Source: Streptomyces sp. HUAS ZL42
GTDB taxonomy: Bacteria > Actinomycetota > Actinomycetes > Streptomycetales > Streptomycetaceae
Direction of reading: 5' to 3'
Assembly (NCBI RefSeq): GCF_040782645.1
Contig: NZ_CP160403.1
Span: 8,467,001 to 8,531,000 of the forward strand
Length of the DNA: 64,000 bases
The position numbers were made by a program, and so were the translations under genes. Below the pieces are notes generated by a model, which saw nothing but the letters and a program-made list of their open reading frames with translations, was not told the DNA's origin and ran no database searches. Position 1 is the first letter of the stretch; the number at the start of each line of letters is the position of its first letter. Of this stretch, positions 7,534 to 16,387 are shown piece after piece.

Positions 7534-9981
7534 TCACCCCGGTGGACCCATGAGCGACTGCTCGGCCCAGATGACCTTCCCGTCGGGGAGGAAACGGGTC
7601 CCCCACCGTTGCGTGAACTGGGAGACCAGCAACAGCCCGCGCCCGCCCTCGTCCGTCGTCCGGGGGTGGCGCAGATGTGGCGCGGTGGCGCCCCCGTCGA
7701 AGACCTCGCAGATCAGGGTGCGCTCCTGGATCAGGCGGAGCCGGATGGGCCCGGTGGCGTGCCGGATGGCGTTGGTGACCAGTTCGCTGACGACGAGCTC
7801 CGTCGTGAACGCCAGCTCCTCCAGGTCCCACTCCGCCAGCTGCCGGCTGGCGGCCTTGCGGGCGTCGGCGACGACTGCCGGGTCCGCGGGCAGGTCCCAG
7901 ACGGCCACCTGCCCGGCATCGAGGCGCCTGGTGAGGGCCATCAGCAGCACCACGTCGTCGTGCGGACGGCTCGGCACCAGCGCGTCGACGACCGTCCGGC
8001 AGCGCAGATCGAGCGAGGACGCCTGCCGCTCCAGGGCGAGGCGCAGCCGCTCCCGGTCCGTGTCCAGCGCCCACTCCTCGCCCCGGACCAGCAGACCGTC
8101 GGTGTGCAGCGCGAGCGTGCTGCCCTCGGCGAGAAGCAGTTCGACCGACTCGAACGGCGGGCCGCCCGCACCGAGCGGCGGCCCCTGGGGCAGTTCGACG
8201 AACATAACCGTGCCGTCGGGCAGGACGACGGCGGGCGCGGGATGCCCCGCGGCGGCCATCGCGCACCGCCCCTCGACGGGGTCGTAGACGACGTACACGC
8301 AACCCGAGCCCACGGCCTGCGCGCTGTCCCCGGGGTCCAGGCCCTCCTCGTCCGCCGTCCGCGCGACCAGGTCGTCGAGATGGGCGAGCACCTCGTGGGG
8401 CGGCAGATCGAGGGCGGCGAGCGTCCGTACGGCCGTCCGCAGCCGCCCCATCGCGGCGGCGGCGCCGATGCCGTGCCCGGGCACCTCGCCCACCACGAGG
8501 GCCACACGGGCGCCGGACAGCGGGACGAGGTCGTACCAGTCGCCGCCGAGACCGGTCAGCTCGTCGGCGGGCCGGTAGCAGGCGGCCACCTCCACCGCGG
8601 CCTGCTCGGGCAGCCGGTGGGGCAGCAGGTTGCGCTGCAGCACGAGCGCCGCGTCGCGTTCGCGGGTGTAGCGGCGGGCGTTGTCCACGCACACCGCCGC
8701 CCGTGAGACGAGGTCCTCGGCCAGACTCAGGTCGTCCTCGTCGAACGGCTCCCGGTGCTCGCGCCGCAAGAACGTGGCGACACCCAGAGTGGCGCCCCGC
8801 GCCCGCACCGGCACGATGAGCGCGCTGAGCAGCCCCAGCTCATCGAAGGTGGCCTGCCGCCCGCCGGACAGGGCCGACGCCCACTCCCCGGCGAGTGGGT
8901 CGAGCCGCTCCTCGCGCCAGGAGCGCCCCGTGGTCAGTGAGCGGATCGGCGGCGAGCCGGAGCCGTAGCGGGCCACGTCACCGATGCGCGGGACGGCCTC
9001 CGGCGCGACCTCGTGCCCCGCCCGGTACCCCGCTCGCCGGAGCGTCACCGGATCCGTGCCGGCCGGCGGTCCCTGCGCGGGTTCCGCTCCCCGCAGCACC
9101 GACTCCAGGAGGTCCACGGCGACGAAGTCGGCGAACCCGGGCACGGCCACGTCCGCCAGTTCCTGCGCCGTCCGCTCGATGTCCAGGCTGCGGCCGATGT
9201 GCTCGCCCGCGCGGTCGAGCAGCGCCAGCCGCCGGCGGGCGCGGTGCCGCTCGGTGATGTCGACGACGGTGTAGTACACGCCCATCGGGTGGCCCCGCTC
9301 GTCGTCGAGCCGGGTGAACGACATCATGTGCGCCGTCTCCCGGTGCGGCGTGGACCGTAGATGCCCCACATGCTCGTACCCGACCACCGGATCCCCGGTC
9401 GCCAGCACCCGCCGCATCTGCGCCTCGATCGACTCGGCGTCCAGGCCCGGCTGGATGTCGGCGAGGCGCAGCCCGAGCCGCTGCGTGGGCGGGCCGCCGC
9501 CGAACTCGGCGAGGGCCGCGTTCGACCACACGAAGCGCAGGTCGGCGTCGACGACCGCTATGCCGATCGGTGACCGGCCGACCATCTGCTCCAGCACGGT
9601 GCGGCTCATGTCCCAGTCGGCCGCCTCGGCGATCTCCGACATCAGCACCATCGCCGACGAGGGCCCGCCGGGCTCTTCCACGGGGGAGATCCGGACGGTG
9701 ACCCCGACCGGCTGTCCGTCCTTGCGCCGGGCCTCGATCAACCCGGACCATCCGCCGCCGCGGTGACAGCGCTCGACCATGCCGGGGACCCGTCCGGCGT
9801 CCTCGGCGGTCAGCAGCCCGGCGAACGGCGTGCCCACAGCCTCGGCGGCGGTGTACCCCAGCAGCCGCTGTGCGTCCCGGGTCCAGCTCGTCACCACGCC
9901 CCGCCCGTCGAGCAGCAGGGCTGCGGATCCCGCCACGTCGAACCGCCGGCGGACCGCGTCGTACTCCTCGTATGCGCCCAC
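7534..9981 (-). CDS. PAS-PAS-GAF-SpoIIE phosphatase with C-terminal HATPase kinase domain
   Basis: An 815-residue multidomain regulator: PAS near residues 20-120, a second PAS near 135-250, GAF near 255-430, a SpoIIE-type phosphatase from about 455 to 690, and an RsbW-like ATPase from about 700 to the end (N-box SELVTNAIRHA, later GGRGLLL). It carries both an anti-sigma-kinase-like module and the opposing phosphatase, a fusion common in Streptomyces. The second metal motif reads GEVPGHG near residue 497, with Glu where Asp is usual. The start is GTG 9981 with GAGAGG six bases upstream; longer frames run into the upstream tandem repeats and are artefacts. Confidence 0.9.
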   Translation of the reverse strand: MGAYEEYDAVRRRFDVAGSAALLLDGRGVVTSWTRDAQRLLGYTAAEAVGTPFAGLLTAEDAGRVPGMVERCHRGGGWSGLIEARRKDGQPVGVTVRISPVEEPGGPSSAMVLMSEIAEAADWDMSRTVLEQMVGRSPIGIAVVDADLRFVWSNAALAEFGGGPPTQRLGLRLADIQPGLDAESIEAQMRRVLATGDPVVGYEHVGHLRSTPHRETAHMMSFTRLDDERGHPMGVYYTVVDITERHRARRRLALLDRAGEHIGRSLDIERTAQELADVAVPGFADFVAVDLLESVLRGAEPAQGPPAGTDPVTLRRAGYRAGHEVAPEAVPRIGDVARYGSGSPPIRSLTTGRSWREERLDPLAGEWASALSGGRQATFDELGLLSALIVPVRARGATLGVATFLRREHREPFDEDDLSLAEDLVSRAAVCVDNARRYTRERDAALVLQRNLLPHRLPEQAAVEVAACYRPADELTGLGGDWYDLVPLSGARVALVVGEVPGHGIGAAAAMGRLRTAVRTLAALDLPPHEVLAHLDDLVARTADEEGLDPGDSAQAVGSGCVYVVYDPVEGRCAMAAAGHPAPAVVLPDGTVMFVELPQGPPLGAGGPPFESVELLLAEGSTLALHTDGLLVRGEEWALDTDRERLRLALERQASSLDLRCRTVVDALVPSRPHDDVVLLMALTRRLDAGQVAVWDLPADPAVVADARKAASRQLAEWDLEELAFTTELVVSELVTNAIRHATGPIRLRLIQERTLICEVFDGGATAPHLRHPRTTDEGGRGLLLVSQFTQRWGTRFLPDGKVIWAEQSLMGPPG

Positions 9982-10004
9982 GGCCGACCTCTCTGTCGCT
10001 GAGA

Positions 10005-10016
10005 GTGGTCTACCAC
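10005..10016 (-). promoter_or_regulatory. short palindrome ahead of the 815-residue phosphatase gene
   Basis: GTGGT and ACCAC are separated by two bases, 24 bases upstream of the GTG start. The size suits a dimeric repressor site, but no matching regulator is encoded beside it. Confidence 0.25.
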
Positions 10017-10070
10017 CTCTTGTCCCCGTCTTCACCCTCCGTGCACACCTGGGGGTGCGACGAGGGGTGT

Positions 10071-10739
10071 CCGGCGCGGCGATGTGCGTTCCCTGGCCGC
10101 TGCGGCGTCCGACGCTGTCGGTGCGGGTGCGCGGCTGGGGCGTAGGTGGTGTGGAGCAGGTGTCTTGAGTCGGCCGGGCCGGGCGGCGAGGCGGCCTTGG
10201 CGCCGTCCCGCCGAGCGGTTGTCGGCGGCATCTCGCCGACAGCGCTGCCGGGGTGCGGGCCGGGCGCGGGTGGTCGGAAAGGGGAGTGGGCGCCCGGCGC
10301 GGCGATCTGCTTTCCCTGGCCGCTGCGGCGTCCGGCGCTGTCGGTGCGGGTGCGCGGCTGGGGCGCGGGTGGTGTCGGGCGGGTGTCTTGAGTCGGCCGG
10401 GCCGGGCGGCGAGGCGGCCTTGGCGCCGTCCCGCCGAGCGGTTGTCGGCGGCATCTCGCCGACAGCGCTGCCGGGGTGCGGGCCGGGCGCGGGTGGTCGG
10501 AAAGGGGAGTGGGCGCCCGGCGCGGCGATCTGCTTTCCCTGGCCGCTGCGGCGTCCGGCGCTGTCGGTGCGGGTGCGCGGCTGGGGCGCGGGTGGTGTCG
10601 GGCGGGTGTCTTGAGTCGGCCGGGCCGGGCGGCGAGGCGGCCTTGGCGCCGTCCCGCCGAGCGGTTGTCGGCGGCATCTCGCCGACAGCGCTGCCGGGGA
10701 GCGGCCCGGGCGCCGGTGGTCGGAAAAGGGAGCGGGCGC
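10071..10739. repeat. three tandem copies of a 223-bp repeat
   Basis: The unit starting CCGGCGCGGCGAT recurs at 10071, 10294 and 10517, exactly 223 bases apart. The second and third copies are almost identical until about 10698; the first has scattered changes. Because 223 is not a multiple of three, no reading frame is kept from copy to copy, so the long frames crossing it are not genes. Each unit holds an internal stem (GTCGGCG with CGCCGAC) and ends in a segment like the left half of the rocD terminator, which suggests that the array grew from that terminator region. It fills the 793-base gap between rocD and the phosphatase gene. Confidence 0.92.
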
Positions 10740-10760
10740 CGAGTGGTCGGCGCCCGCTCC
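10729..10760 (-). terminator. rocD terminator
   Basis: A perfect 12-bp stem (10729-10740 with 10749-10760) with an 8-base loop lies just downstream of the rocD stop. On the minus strand it is followed by CCCTTTTCC, a short U tract. Partial copies of its left arm recur at the end of each 223-bp repeat. Confidence 0.75.
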
Positions 10761-10774
10761 TTCGCCCGTCGGTC

Positions 10775-12001
10775 TCAGGCTCCCGTCGTCAGCACCTTCT
10801 CCAGCGCGTCCAGCGCCGACGCGAGCTCCTCGCCGGTGATCGTCAGTGGCGGCGCCAGCCGGATCGTGGAGCCGTGGGTGTCCTTGACCAGGATTCCCTC
10901 CCGCATGAGGCGCTCGCTCACCTCGCGGCCGGTGCCGAGGGCGGGGTCGATGTCGACGCCCGCCCACAGCCCGCGCGCGCGGAAGCCGACGACGCCCTTG
11001 CCCACCAGCCCCGACAGACCGCCCCGCAGCACCACGCCCAGCTCGGCGGCCCGGCGCTGGAAGTCGCCCGTCTCCAGCAGCTCGACCACGGCCGTGCCGA
11101 CCGCCGCGGCCAGCGGATTGCCGCCGAACGTGGACCCGTGCTCGCCCGGGTGCAGCACGCCCAGCACCTCCCGGCGGGCCACCACCGCCGACACCGGCAC
11201 GATGCCGCCGCCCAGGGCCTTGCCCAGCAGCAGGACGTCCGGGACGACGCCCTCGTGCTCGACGGCGAGCGTACGGCCCGTGCGGCCCAGACCCGACTGG
11301 ATCTCGTCCGCGATGAGCAGGCAGCCCTTGCGGCGGGTCAGCTCGCGCACGCCGGCCAGGTAGCCCTGATCCGGGATGATGACGCCCGCCTCGCCCTGGA
11401 TCGGCTCGATCAGCACTGCCGCCGTCGTCTCGTCGACCGCCGCCTCCAGCGCGGGCAGGTCGTTGTAGGGGACGATCCTGAAACCGGGGGTGAAGGGGCC
11501 GAAGCCCGAGCGGGCAGTCTCGTCGGTCGAGAAGCTGACGATCGTCGTCGTACGGCCGTGGAAGTTCTCCGCCGCGACCACGATCGTGGCCCGGTCGGCC
11601 GGGACGCCCTTGACGTCGTAGGCCCACTTGCGGGCCACCTTGATGCCGCTCTCCACCGCCTCCGCGCCCGTGTTCATGGGGAGCACCATGTCCAGGCCCG
11701 TCAGCTCCGCCAGCCGTTCGGCGAATTCGGCGAGCCTGTCGTTGTGGAACGCGCGCGAGGTGAGGGTGAGCCGGTCGAGCTGGCGGTGGGCCGCCTCGAT
11801 CAGGGCGGGGTGACGGTGGCCGAAGTTGAGGGCCGAGTAGCCGGCCAGCATGTCGAGGTAGCGGCGGCCCTCGACGTCCTCCACCCACGTGCCCTCGGCG
11901 CGGGCGACGACCACCGGCAGCGGGTGGTAGTTGTGCGCGAGGACCGGCTCCTCGGCGCGGATGAGGTCGTCGGACGAACGCGTACGCACGGGTGCGGTCA
12001 T
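10775..12001 (-). CDS. rocD: ornithine--oxo-acid transaminase
   Basis: A 408-residue PLP-dependent class III aminotransferase that converts ornithine and 2-oxoglutarate to glutamate semialdehyde and glutamate in arginine/ornithine breakdown. Family marks include the N-terminal VWVEDVEGRRYLD-like strand (here TWVEDVEGRRYLDML), the acidic IADEIQSGLGRTG segment that holds the cofactor pyridine, and the Schiff-base lysine in LLLGKALGGG. The ATG at 12001 overlaps the ddaH stop (ATGA), so the two are translated together. Near-identical length to other RocD proteins supports a complete enzyme. Confidence 0.94.
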   Translation of the reverse strand: MTAPVRTRSSDDLIRAEEPVLAHNYHPLPVVVARAEGTWVEDVEGRRYLDMLAGYSALNFGHRHPALIEAAHRQLDRLTLTSRAFHNDRLAEFAERLAELTGLDMVLPMNTGAEAVESGIKVARKWAYDVKGVPADRATIVVAAENFHGRTTTIVSFSTDETARSGFGPFTPGFRIVPYNDLPALEAAVDETTAAVLIEPIQGEAGVIIPDQGYLAGVRELTRRKGCLLIADEIQSGLGRTGRTLAVEHEGVVPDVLLLGKALGGGIVPVSAVVARREVLGVLHPGEHGSTFGGNPLAAAVGTAVVELLETGDFQRRAAELGVVLRGGLSGLVGKGVVGFRARGLWAGVDIDPALGTGREVSERLMREGILVKDTHGSTIRLAPPLTITGEELASALDALEKVLTTGA

Positions 12002-12810
12002 GAACGGATCTCCTGGGTGCAGCACTTGATGCCACCGCCGGCCTTGTGGAACTCGGAGAGGTCGACGGGGACGGGGACGTAGCCGCGGTCGTCGAGGCGC
12101 GCGGCGAGCGCCTCGGCCTGCGGCGCGATGAAGACATGACGTCCGTCGGACACGGAGTTGAGGCCCCACGCCATCGCGTCCTCCCGGGTCGCCAGGACCG
12201 CGTCCGGGTACAGACGCGCGAGCACCTCGCGGCTGCCCGGCGAGAACGCCTCCGGGTGGTACACGATGTTGTCGTCGTCGAGGACGAACAGCGCCGTGTC
12301 CAGGTGGTAGAAGTACGGGTCCACCAGCGTCAGGCCGATCACCGGGTGGCCGAGGAACTCCTGCGCCTCCCGGTGCGCCTCGCGGGTCGTCCGGAATCCG
12401 GTGCCGGCCAGCACGAACCGGCCCGTCCAGACGAGGTCGCCCTCGCCCTCGCAGACGGACTCGGGCCGGTGGACGTCGTAGCCCGCCGCCTTGAACCACG
12501 TCTCGTAGTGGAGGGACTCGGGGCGGCGCTCGGGCGCGTGGAACAGGGAGCCGAGAACGCGGCCGCCGACGACGACCGCCGAGTTCGCGGCGAAGACCAT
12601 GTCGGGGAGACCGGGGACCGGCTCCACGGACTCGACGGTGTGGCCGTGGGCACGGTAGGCGCCGATCAGCGCCTGCCACTGCTCCTGGGCCAGATCCACG
12701 TCCACACGGGTGTCGGGATGCATCCAGGGATTGATCGCGTACTGCACGGCGAAGTGTCTGGGTTCGCAGACCAGAAAGCGCCGGGGAAGCTGCACACGGC
12801 TGTCGGACAC
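11998..12810 (-). CDS. ddaH: dimethylargininase (N,N-dimethylarginine dimethylaminohydrolase family)
   Basis: A 270-residue member of the pentein guanidine-modifying superfamily, which hydrolyses methylated arginine (and in some members arginine) to citrulline plus an amine. The order MVFAANSAVVV, EGEGDLVW, the central DPYFYHLDTALFVL with its histidine, and the catalytic cysteine near the C-terminus (GGGIKCCTQE) fits DDAH. The start is GTG 12810 with GGAGG upstream; a longer frame to 12888 exists but runs into the promoter region. It overlaps rocD by four bases, placing guanidino-group removal and ornithine breakdown in one transcript. Confidence 0.86.
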   Translation of the reverse strand: MSDSRVQLPRRFLVCEPRHFAVQYAINPWMHPDTRVDVDLAQEQWQALIGAYRAHGHTVESVEPVPGLPDMVFAANSAVVVGGRVLGSLFHAPERRPESLHYETWFKAAGYDVHRPESVCEGEGDLVWTGRFVLAGTGFRTTREAHREAQEFLGHPVIGLTLVDPYFYHLDTALFVLDDDNIVYHPEAFSPGSREVLARLYPDAVLATREDAMAWGLNSVSDGRHVFIAPQAEALAARLDDRGYVPVPVDLSEFHKAGGGIKCCTQEIRS

Positions 12811-12919
12811 AGAGGGGTTCCTCCGCTTTTCCTGCGGTGTCGACTGAGGGTTGACACCAAGGTAGGAAGTGGCGGATACGAACGACAAGGAATGAAGACT
12901 GCGTGTCTGCGCAGGGATG

Positions 12920-12945
12920 CTGCGTTGTTTCCCCGGAAAACGCAG
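12920..12945. promoter_or_regulatory. putative Lrp-type operator upstream of ddaH-rocD
   Basis: CTGCGTT at 12920-12926 mirrors AACGCAG at 12939-12945, with a second near-centred TTTCC/GGAAA inside. It lies 110 bases upstream of the ddaH start and just beyond the end of the Lrp/AsnC gene, a natural place for that regulator to act. Confidence 0.4.
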
Positions 12946-12958
12946 GTCTGCTGCGTGC

Positions 12959-12975
12959 CCGGAGGTTTACTCCGG
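12959..12975 (-). terminator. short stem over the lrp stop codon
   Basis: CCGGAG and CTCCGG flank a five-base loop that includes the TAA stop of the Lrp gene. A six-pair stem with no U tract is a weak terminator at best. Confidence 0.3.
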
Positions 12976-13452
12976 CGCGGGCTGGCTCGCACCGGCCTCC
13001 GGGCTCTCCGGCAGCAGGTGGGACAGCACCATCACACTGATCGTCTTGCGGATGAACGGCTCGGCGCGGATGCGTTCCAGCACCTCCTCGAAGTGCTCGA
13101 CGTCCCTGGCCCGCACATGCAGCAGCGCGTCCGCGCCGCCCGTCACCGTCATCGCCGCGGTGATCTCCGGATGGTTGCGGACGACCTCCGCGAGCCGCCG
13201 GGGCGGGGCCGCGCCCTCGCAGTACACCTCGACGTACGCCTCCGTCCGCCAGCCCAGCGCGGACGGCTTCACCGTGGCCGTGAACCCGGTGATCACGCCG
13301 GTGTCCCGCAGCCGGTCCACCCGGCGTTTGACCGCCGTCGACGAAAGGCCGATCGCCGCGCCGATCTCGGCGAAGCTCGTCCTGGCGTTCGCCATCAGAG
13401 CGGTGATGATCTTCCGGTCGAGCTCGTCGAAGGGGCCGGGCCTGCTGTTCAT
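12967..13452 (-). CDS. Lrp/AsnC family transcriptional regulator
   Basis: A 161-residue regulator with an N-terminal helix-turn-helix (DELDRKIITALMANAR through LSSTAVKRRVDRL) and a C-terminal ligand-binding RAM domain (EAYVEVYCEG, then MTVTGGADALLHV). Such proteins bind amino acids as octamers and control nearby catabolic genes. Its position directly upstream of ddaH-rocD, on the same strand, makes an arginine or ornithine ligand plausible; that is inference. A candidate operator lies at 12920-12945. The ATG at 13452 is the family start; longer frames overlap the divergent regulator gene. Confidence 0.9.
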   Translation of the reverse strand: MNSRPGPFDELDRKIITALMANARTSFAEIGAAIGLSSTAVKRRVDRLRDTGVITGFTATVKPSALGWRTEAYVEVYCEGAAPPRRLAEVVRNHPEITAAMTVTGGADALLHVRARDVEHFEEVLERIRAEPFIRKTISVMVLSHLLPESPEAGASQPAPE

Positions 13453-13551
13453 GGCGGCACTGTATCCAGCGGGGCAGCCCCACCGTATCCAGCGCGAACG
13501 TCCACGCCGGGCACGTGTCCTGGCGTACCCATTGCTCCTACACTCCCGTTC

Positions 13552-14316
13552 ATGCTGCGCGCCCTGGCTGTCGACGACGAACGCCCCTCGCTCGAGGAAC
13601 TGCTGTACCTGCTGAACGCGGATCCCCGCATCGGCAGCGTGGAGGGCGCCGGGGACGCGACCGAGGCGCTGCGCCGCATCAACCGCGCGCTGGAGTCGGG
13701 CCCGGACGGGCCGGAGGCCATCGACGTCGTCTTCCTCGACATCAACATGCCCGGCCTGGACGGCCTCGACCTGGCCCGGCTGCTGACCGGGTTCGCCAAG
13801 CCGCCGCTGGTCGTGTTCGTCACCGCGCACGAGGACTTCGCCGTGCAGGCCTTCGACCTCAAGGCCGTCGACTACGTGCTCAAACCGGTCCGCAAGGAAC
13901 GGCTCGCGGAGGCGGTCCGCCGCGTCGTCGAGCAGCGCGCCGCCGAGCCGCGCGACACGGCCCCGCGAATACCCGTGCACGAACCCGACCCCGACCACAT
14001 ACCCGTCGAGCTCGGCGGCGTGACCCGGTTCGTCGCCGTCGACGACATCACGCATGTCGAGGCCCAGGGCGACTACGCCCGGCTGCACACCGGCAGGGGC
14101 AGTCACCTCGTCCGCATCCCGCTGTCCACGCTGGAGGAACGCTGGCGCTCCCGCGGCTTCGTGCGCATCCACCGCCGCCACCTCGTCGCCCTGCGCCACG
14201 TCGGCGAGCTCCGCCTGGACGCGGGCACCGTGAGCGTCCTGGTCGGCGGCGAGGAGCTCCAGGTCAGCCGACGTCACGCCCGCGAGCTGCGGGACCTGCT
14301 GATGAGGAGGCCGTGA
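13552..14316 (+). CDS. LytTR-family response regulator
   Basis: A 254-residue two-component regulator. The receiver domain (about 1-120) has the acidic pair VDDE and the phosphorylation site Asp63 in FLDINMPG, with the conserved lysine in VLKPVRK. A LytTR DNA-binding domain occupies about residues 150-250 (RFVAVDDITHVEAQGDYA, later FVRIHRRHLV). It is the first gene of an operon in which each stop overlaps the next start by four bases. The last gene encodes a LytS-like kinase, its probable partner, and the middle genes encode a symporter system that it probably controls. Confidence 0.93.
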   Translation: MLRALAVDDERPSLEELLYLLNADPRIGSVEGAGDATEALRRINRALESGPDGPEAIDVVFLDINMPGLDGLDLARLLTGFAKPPLVVFVTAHEDFAVQAFDLKAVDYVLKPVRKERLAEAVRRVVEQRAAEPRDTAPRIPVHEPDPDHIPVELGGVTRFVAVDDITHVEAQGDYARLHTGRGSHLVRIPLSTLEERWRSRGFVRIHRRHLVALRHVGELRLDAGTVSVLVGGEELQVSRRHARELRDLLMRRP

Positions 14317-14678
14317 CCGTGCCCCAGGACCCCAGCGAACGCCGCGTCGTCGTCACCGGCCCGCCCCGCCGCACCCGCCACACCTCCGGCTACTACCGGC
14401 CCCGCACCGAGATCGACGAGCAGACCACCCTCGGCCACACCTACGTCCGCTCCCTGATGCGCACCCAACTGCGCGCCGCGCTGACCGTGTTCGCCGTCCT
14501 CGGGCTGCTCGTCGGACCGCTCCCGCTGCTGTTCGCGGCGATGCCGGACGCCCACCGCCTGGAGTGGGCGGTGCTCGGCTTCTGCCTCTACCTCCCCCTG
14601 GTCCTGCTCGCCCGCTGGTACGTACGGCGCGCCGAGCGCAACGAACGGGACTTCGTGCGCCTCGTCGAGGACCGATGA
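14313..14678 (+). CDS. small two-span membrane protein linked to the symporter
   Basis: A 121-residue protein with a basic, soluble first half and two hydrophobic spans (about residues 51-74 and 85-103), ending in a charged tail. Size, topology and position resemble the small DUF485-type proteins encoded before acetate/monocarboxylate sodium symporters. GTG 14313 overlaps the regulator stop (GTGA), and its own stop overlaps the symporter ATG. GTG 14319 is a possible alternative start. Its role, perhaps as symporter subunit or chaperone, is inferred from context. Confidence 0.78.
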   Translation: MTVPQDPSERRVVVTGPPRRTRHTSGYYRPRTEIDEQTTLGHTYVRSLMRTQLRAALTVFAVLGLLVGPLPLLFAAMPDAHRLEWAVLGFCLYLPLVLLARWYVRRAERNERDFVRLVEDR

Positions 14679-16387
14679 ACTCCGGCTATGCCGTCCCCGC
14701 CGTCGCCCTCGTCGTCGTGGCGACCGTCCTCGTCGGCGCCTTCGGCCTGCGCATATCCCGCACGACATCCGACTTCTACGTCGCCTCCCGCACCGTCGGC
14801 CCCCGCCTCAACGCGGCCGCCATCAGCGGCGAGTACCTCTCCGCGGCCTCCTTCCTGGGCATCGCGGGTCTGGTACTCGTCCAGGGGCCCGACATGCTCT
14901 GGTATCCGGTCGGCTACACCGCCGGATACCTCGTGCTGCTGCTGTTCGTCGCCGCCCCGCTGCGCCGCTCCGGCGCCTACACGCTGCCCGACTTCGCCGA
15001 GGCGCGGCTCGCCTCCCACGTGGTGCGGCGGCTGGCGGGGGCCTTCGTCGTGGGGATCGGCTGGCTGTACCTGCTGCCCCAGCTCCAGGGCGCGGGGCTG
15101 ACGCTGACGGTCCTCACGGGCGCGCCCGGCTCGCTGGGCGGACTGATCGTCGCCGCCGTCGTCACCGCGACCGTCGCGGCGGGCGGCATGCGCAGCATCA
15201 CCTTCGTGCAGGCCTTCCAGTACTGGCTGAAACTCACCGCCCTGCTCGTGCCCGTCCTCTTCCTGGTCCTCGCCTGGCAGGGCGACGGGGCACCCCGGCA
15301 CGCCTTCGACGAGCCGGCGACCTTCCGCGAACAGCGGGTCGTGCGCGTCGACGACACGCTCGACCTGAAGCTCGACCGGCCTCTTGCGGTGCTTGTGACC
15401 GGCACGGTCGACGGCCGCGCGCACGACGACGCGGCCCTCGAGCTCCCCGCGGGCACCCACCACATCGAGGCGGGCACCCGCCTCACCTTCGACAAGGGCG
15501 ACCCCGTCCCCACGGCCGACCGCGGCAGCAACGGCGGCATGTCGACCTCGCTCGCCGCGGGCCGCGAGGAACGCCCGCTGTACGCCACGTACGGGCTGAT
15601 CCTCGCCACCTTCCTCGGCACCATGGGCCTGCCGCACGTCGTCGTCCGCTTCTACACCAGCCCCCACGGCGTCGCCGCCCGCCGCACCACCGTGGCCGTC
15701 CTCGCCCTGATCGGCGGCTTCTACCTGCTGCCGCCCGTCTACGGCGCGCTCGCCCGCCTGTACGCCCCGGAACTCGCGATCACCGGTGACGCGGACGCCG
15801 CCGTCCTGCTGCTGCCGGACCGCATGATCGGCGGTCTGGGCGGCGACCTGCTGGGGGCGCTGGTCGCCGGGGGCGCGTTCGCCGCGTTCCTGTCCACGGC
15901 GTCCGGCCTGACCATGGCCGTGGCGGGCGTGCTCACACAGGACGTCCTCCCCTCGCGCGGGGTACGGCACTTCCGGCTCGGCACCGGCCTGTCCATGCTC
16001 GTCCCACTGGCGGCGAGCGTGCTGGTCGGCGGCCTGCCGGTCGCCGACGCCGTCGGACTCGCCTTCGCCGTCTCGGCGTCGTCGTTCTGCCCGCTGCTCG
16101 TCCTGGGCATCTGGTGGCGGCGGCTGACCCCGCCGGGCGCGGCCGCGGGCATGCTGGTGGGCGGCGGATCCGCGTTCGTGGCCGTCGCCGCGACGATGGC
16201 GGGCTTCCCGGGCACCGGCCCGCTGCACGCCCTGCTCGCCTGGCCCGCGCTCTGGTCGGTGCCGCTGGGCTTCCTGACCATGGTGCTGGTGTCCCTGGCG
16301 ACCCCCGGCCGGGTACCGGCGGGCACGGCCGCGATCCTGGCGCGGTTCCATCTGCCGGAGGAGCTGCGGGTGGAGGTGAAGGGATGA
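14675..16387 (+). CDS. sodium:solute symporter family protein
   Basis: A 570-residue integral membrane transporter of the SSS family, about 13 spans. Family segments include ISGEYLSAASFLGIAG near residue 50, FVQAFQYWLK and the later STASGLTMAVAG. Acetate/pyruvate-type carriers (ActP) are the nearest fit by neighbourhood, but the substrate is not shown. A polar stretch of about 100 residues (about 205-305) interrupts the membrane core and is not typical of short SSS proteins; it could form an external domain. The gene overlaps both neighbours by four bases and lies in an operon with a LytS/LytTR pair, an arrangement known from nutrient-sensing systems. Confidence 0.9.
   Translation: MNSGYAVPAVALVVVATVLVGAFGLRISRTTSDFYVASRTVGPRLNAAAISGEYLSAASFLGIAGLVLVQGPDMLWYPVGYTAGYLVLLLFVAAPLRRSGAYTLPDFAEARLASHVVRRLAGAFVVGIGWLYLLPQLQGAGLTLTVLTGAPGSLGGLIVAAVVTATVAAGGMRSITFVQAFQYWLKLTALLVPVLFLVLAWQGDGAPRHAFDEPATFREQRVVRVDDTLDLKLDRPLAVLVTGTVDGRAHDDAALELPAGTHHIEAGTRLTFDKGDPVPTADRGSNGGMSTSLAAGREERPLYATYGLILATFLGTMGLPHVVVRFYTSPHGVAARRTTVAVLALIGGFYLLPPVYGALARLYAPELAITGDADAAVLLLPDRMIGGLGGDLLGALVAGGAFAAFLSTASGLTMAVAGVLTQDVLPSRGVRHFRLGTGLSMLVPLAASVLVGGLPVADAVGLAFAVSASSFCPLLVLGIWWRRLTPPGAAAGMLVGGGSAFVAVAATMAGFPGTGPLHALLAWPALWSVPLGFLTMVLVSLATPGRVPAGTAAILARFHLPEELRVEVKG

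Noticed and set aside
9982..10677. N-terminal extension of the 815-residue phosphatase through the repeats
   Set aside because: GTG 9981 has a well-placed ribosome site, and the extension is repeat-derived with no domain.
10084..11363. Plus-strand frames in the 223-bp repeats
   Set aside because: The repeat period shifts the frame in each copy, and the translation is compositional noise.
10032..12137. Minus-strand frame of 701 codons across the repeats and rocD
   Set aside because: It is out of frame with rocD and ddaH and reads the 223-bp repeats as low-complexity Arg/Pro/Ala; the real genes lie in other frames.
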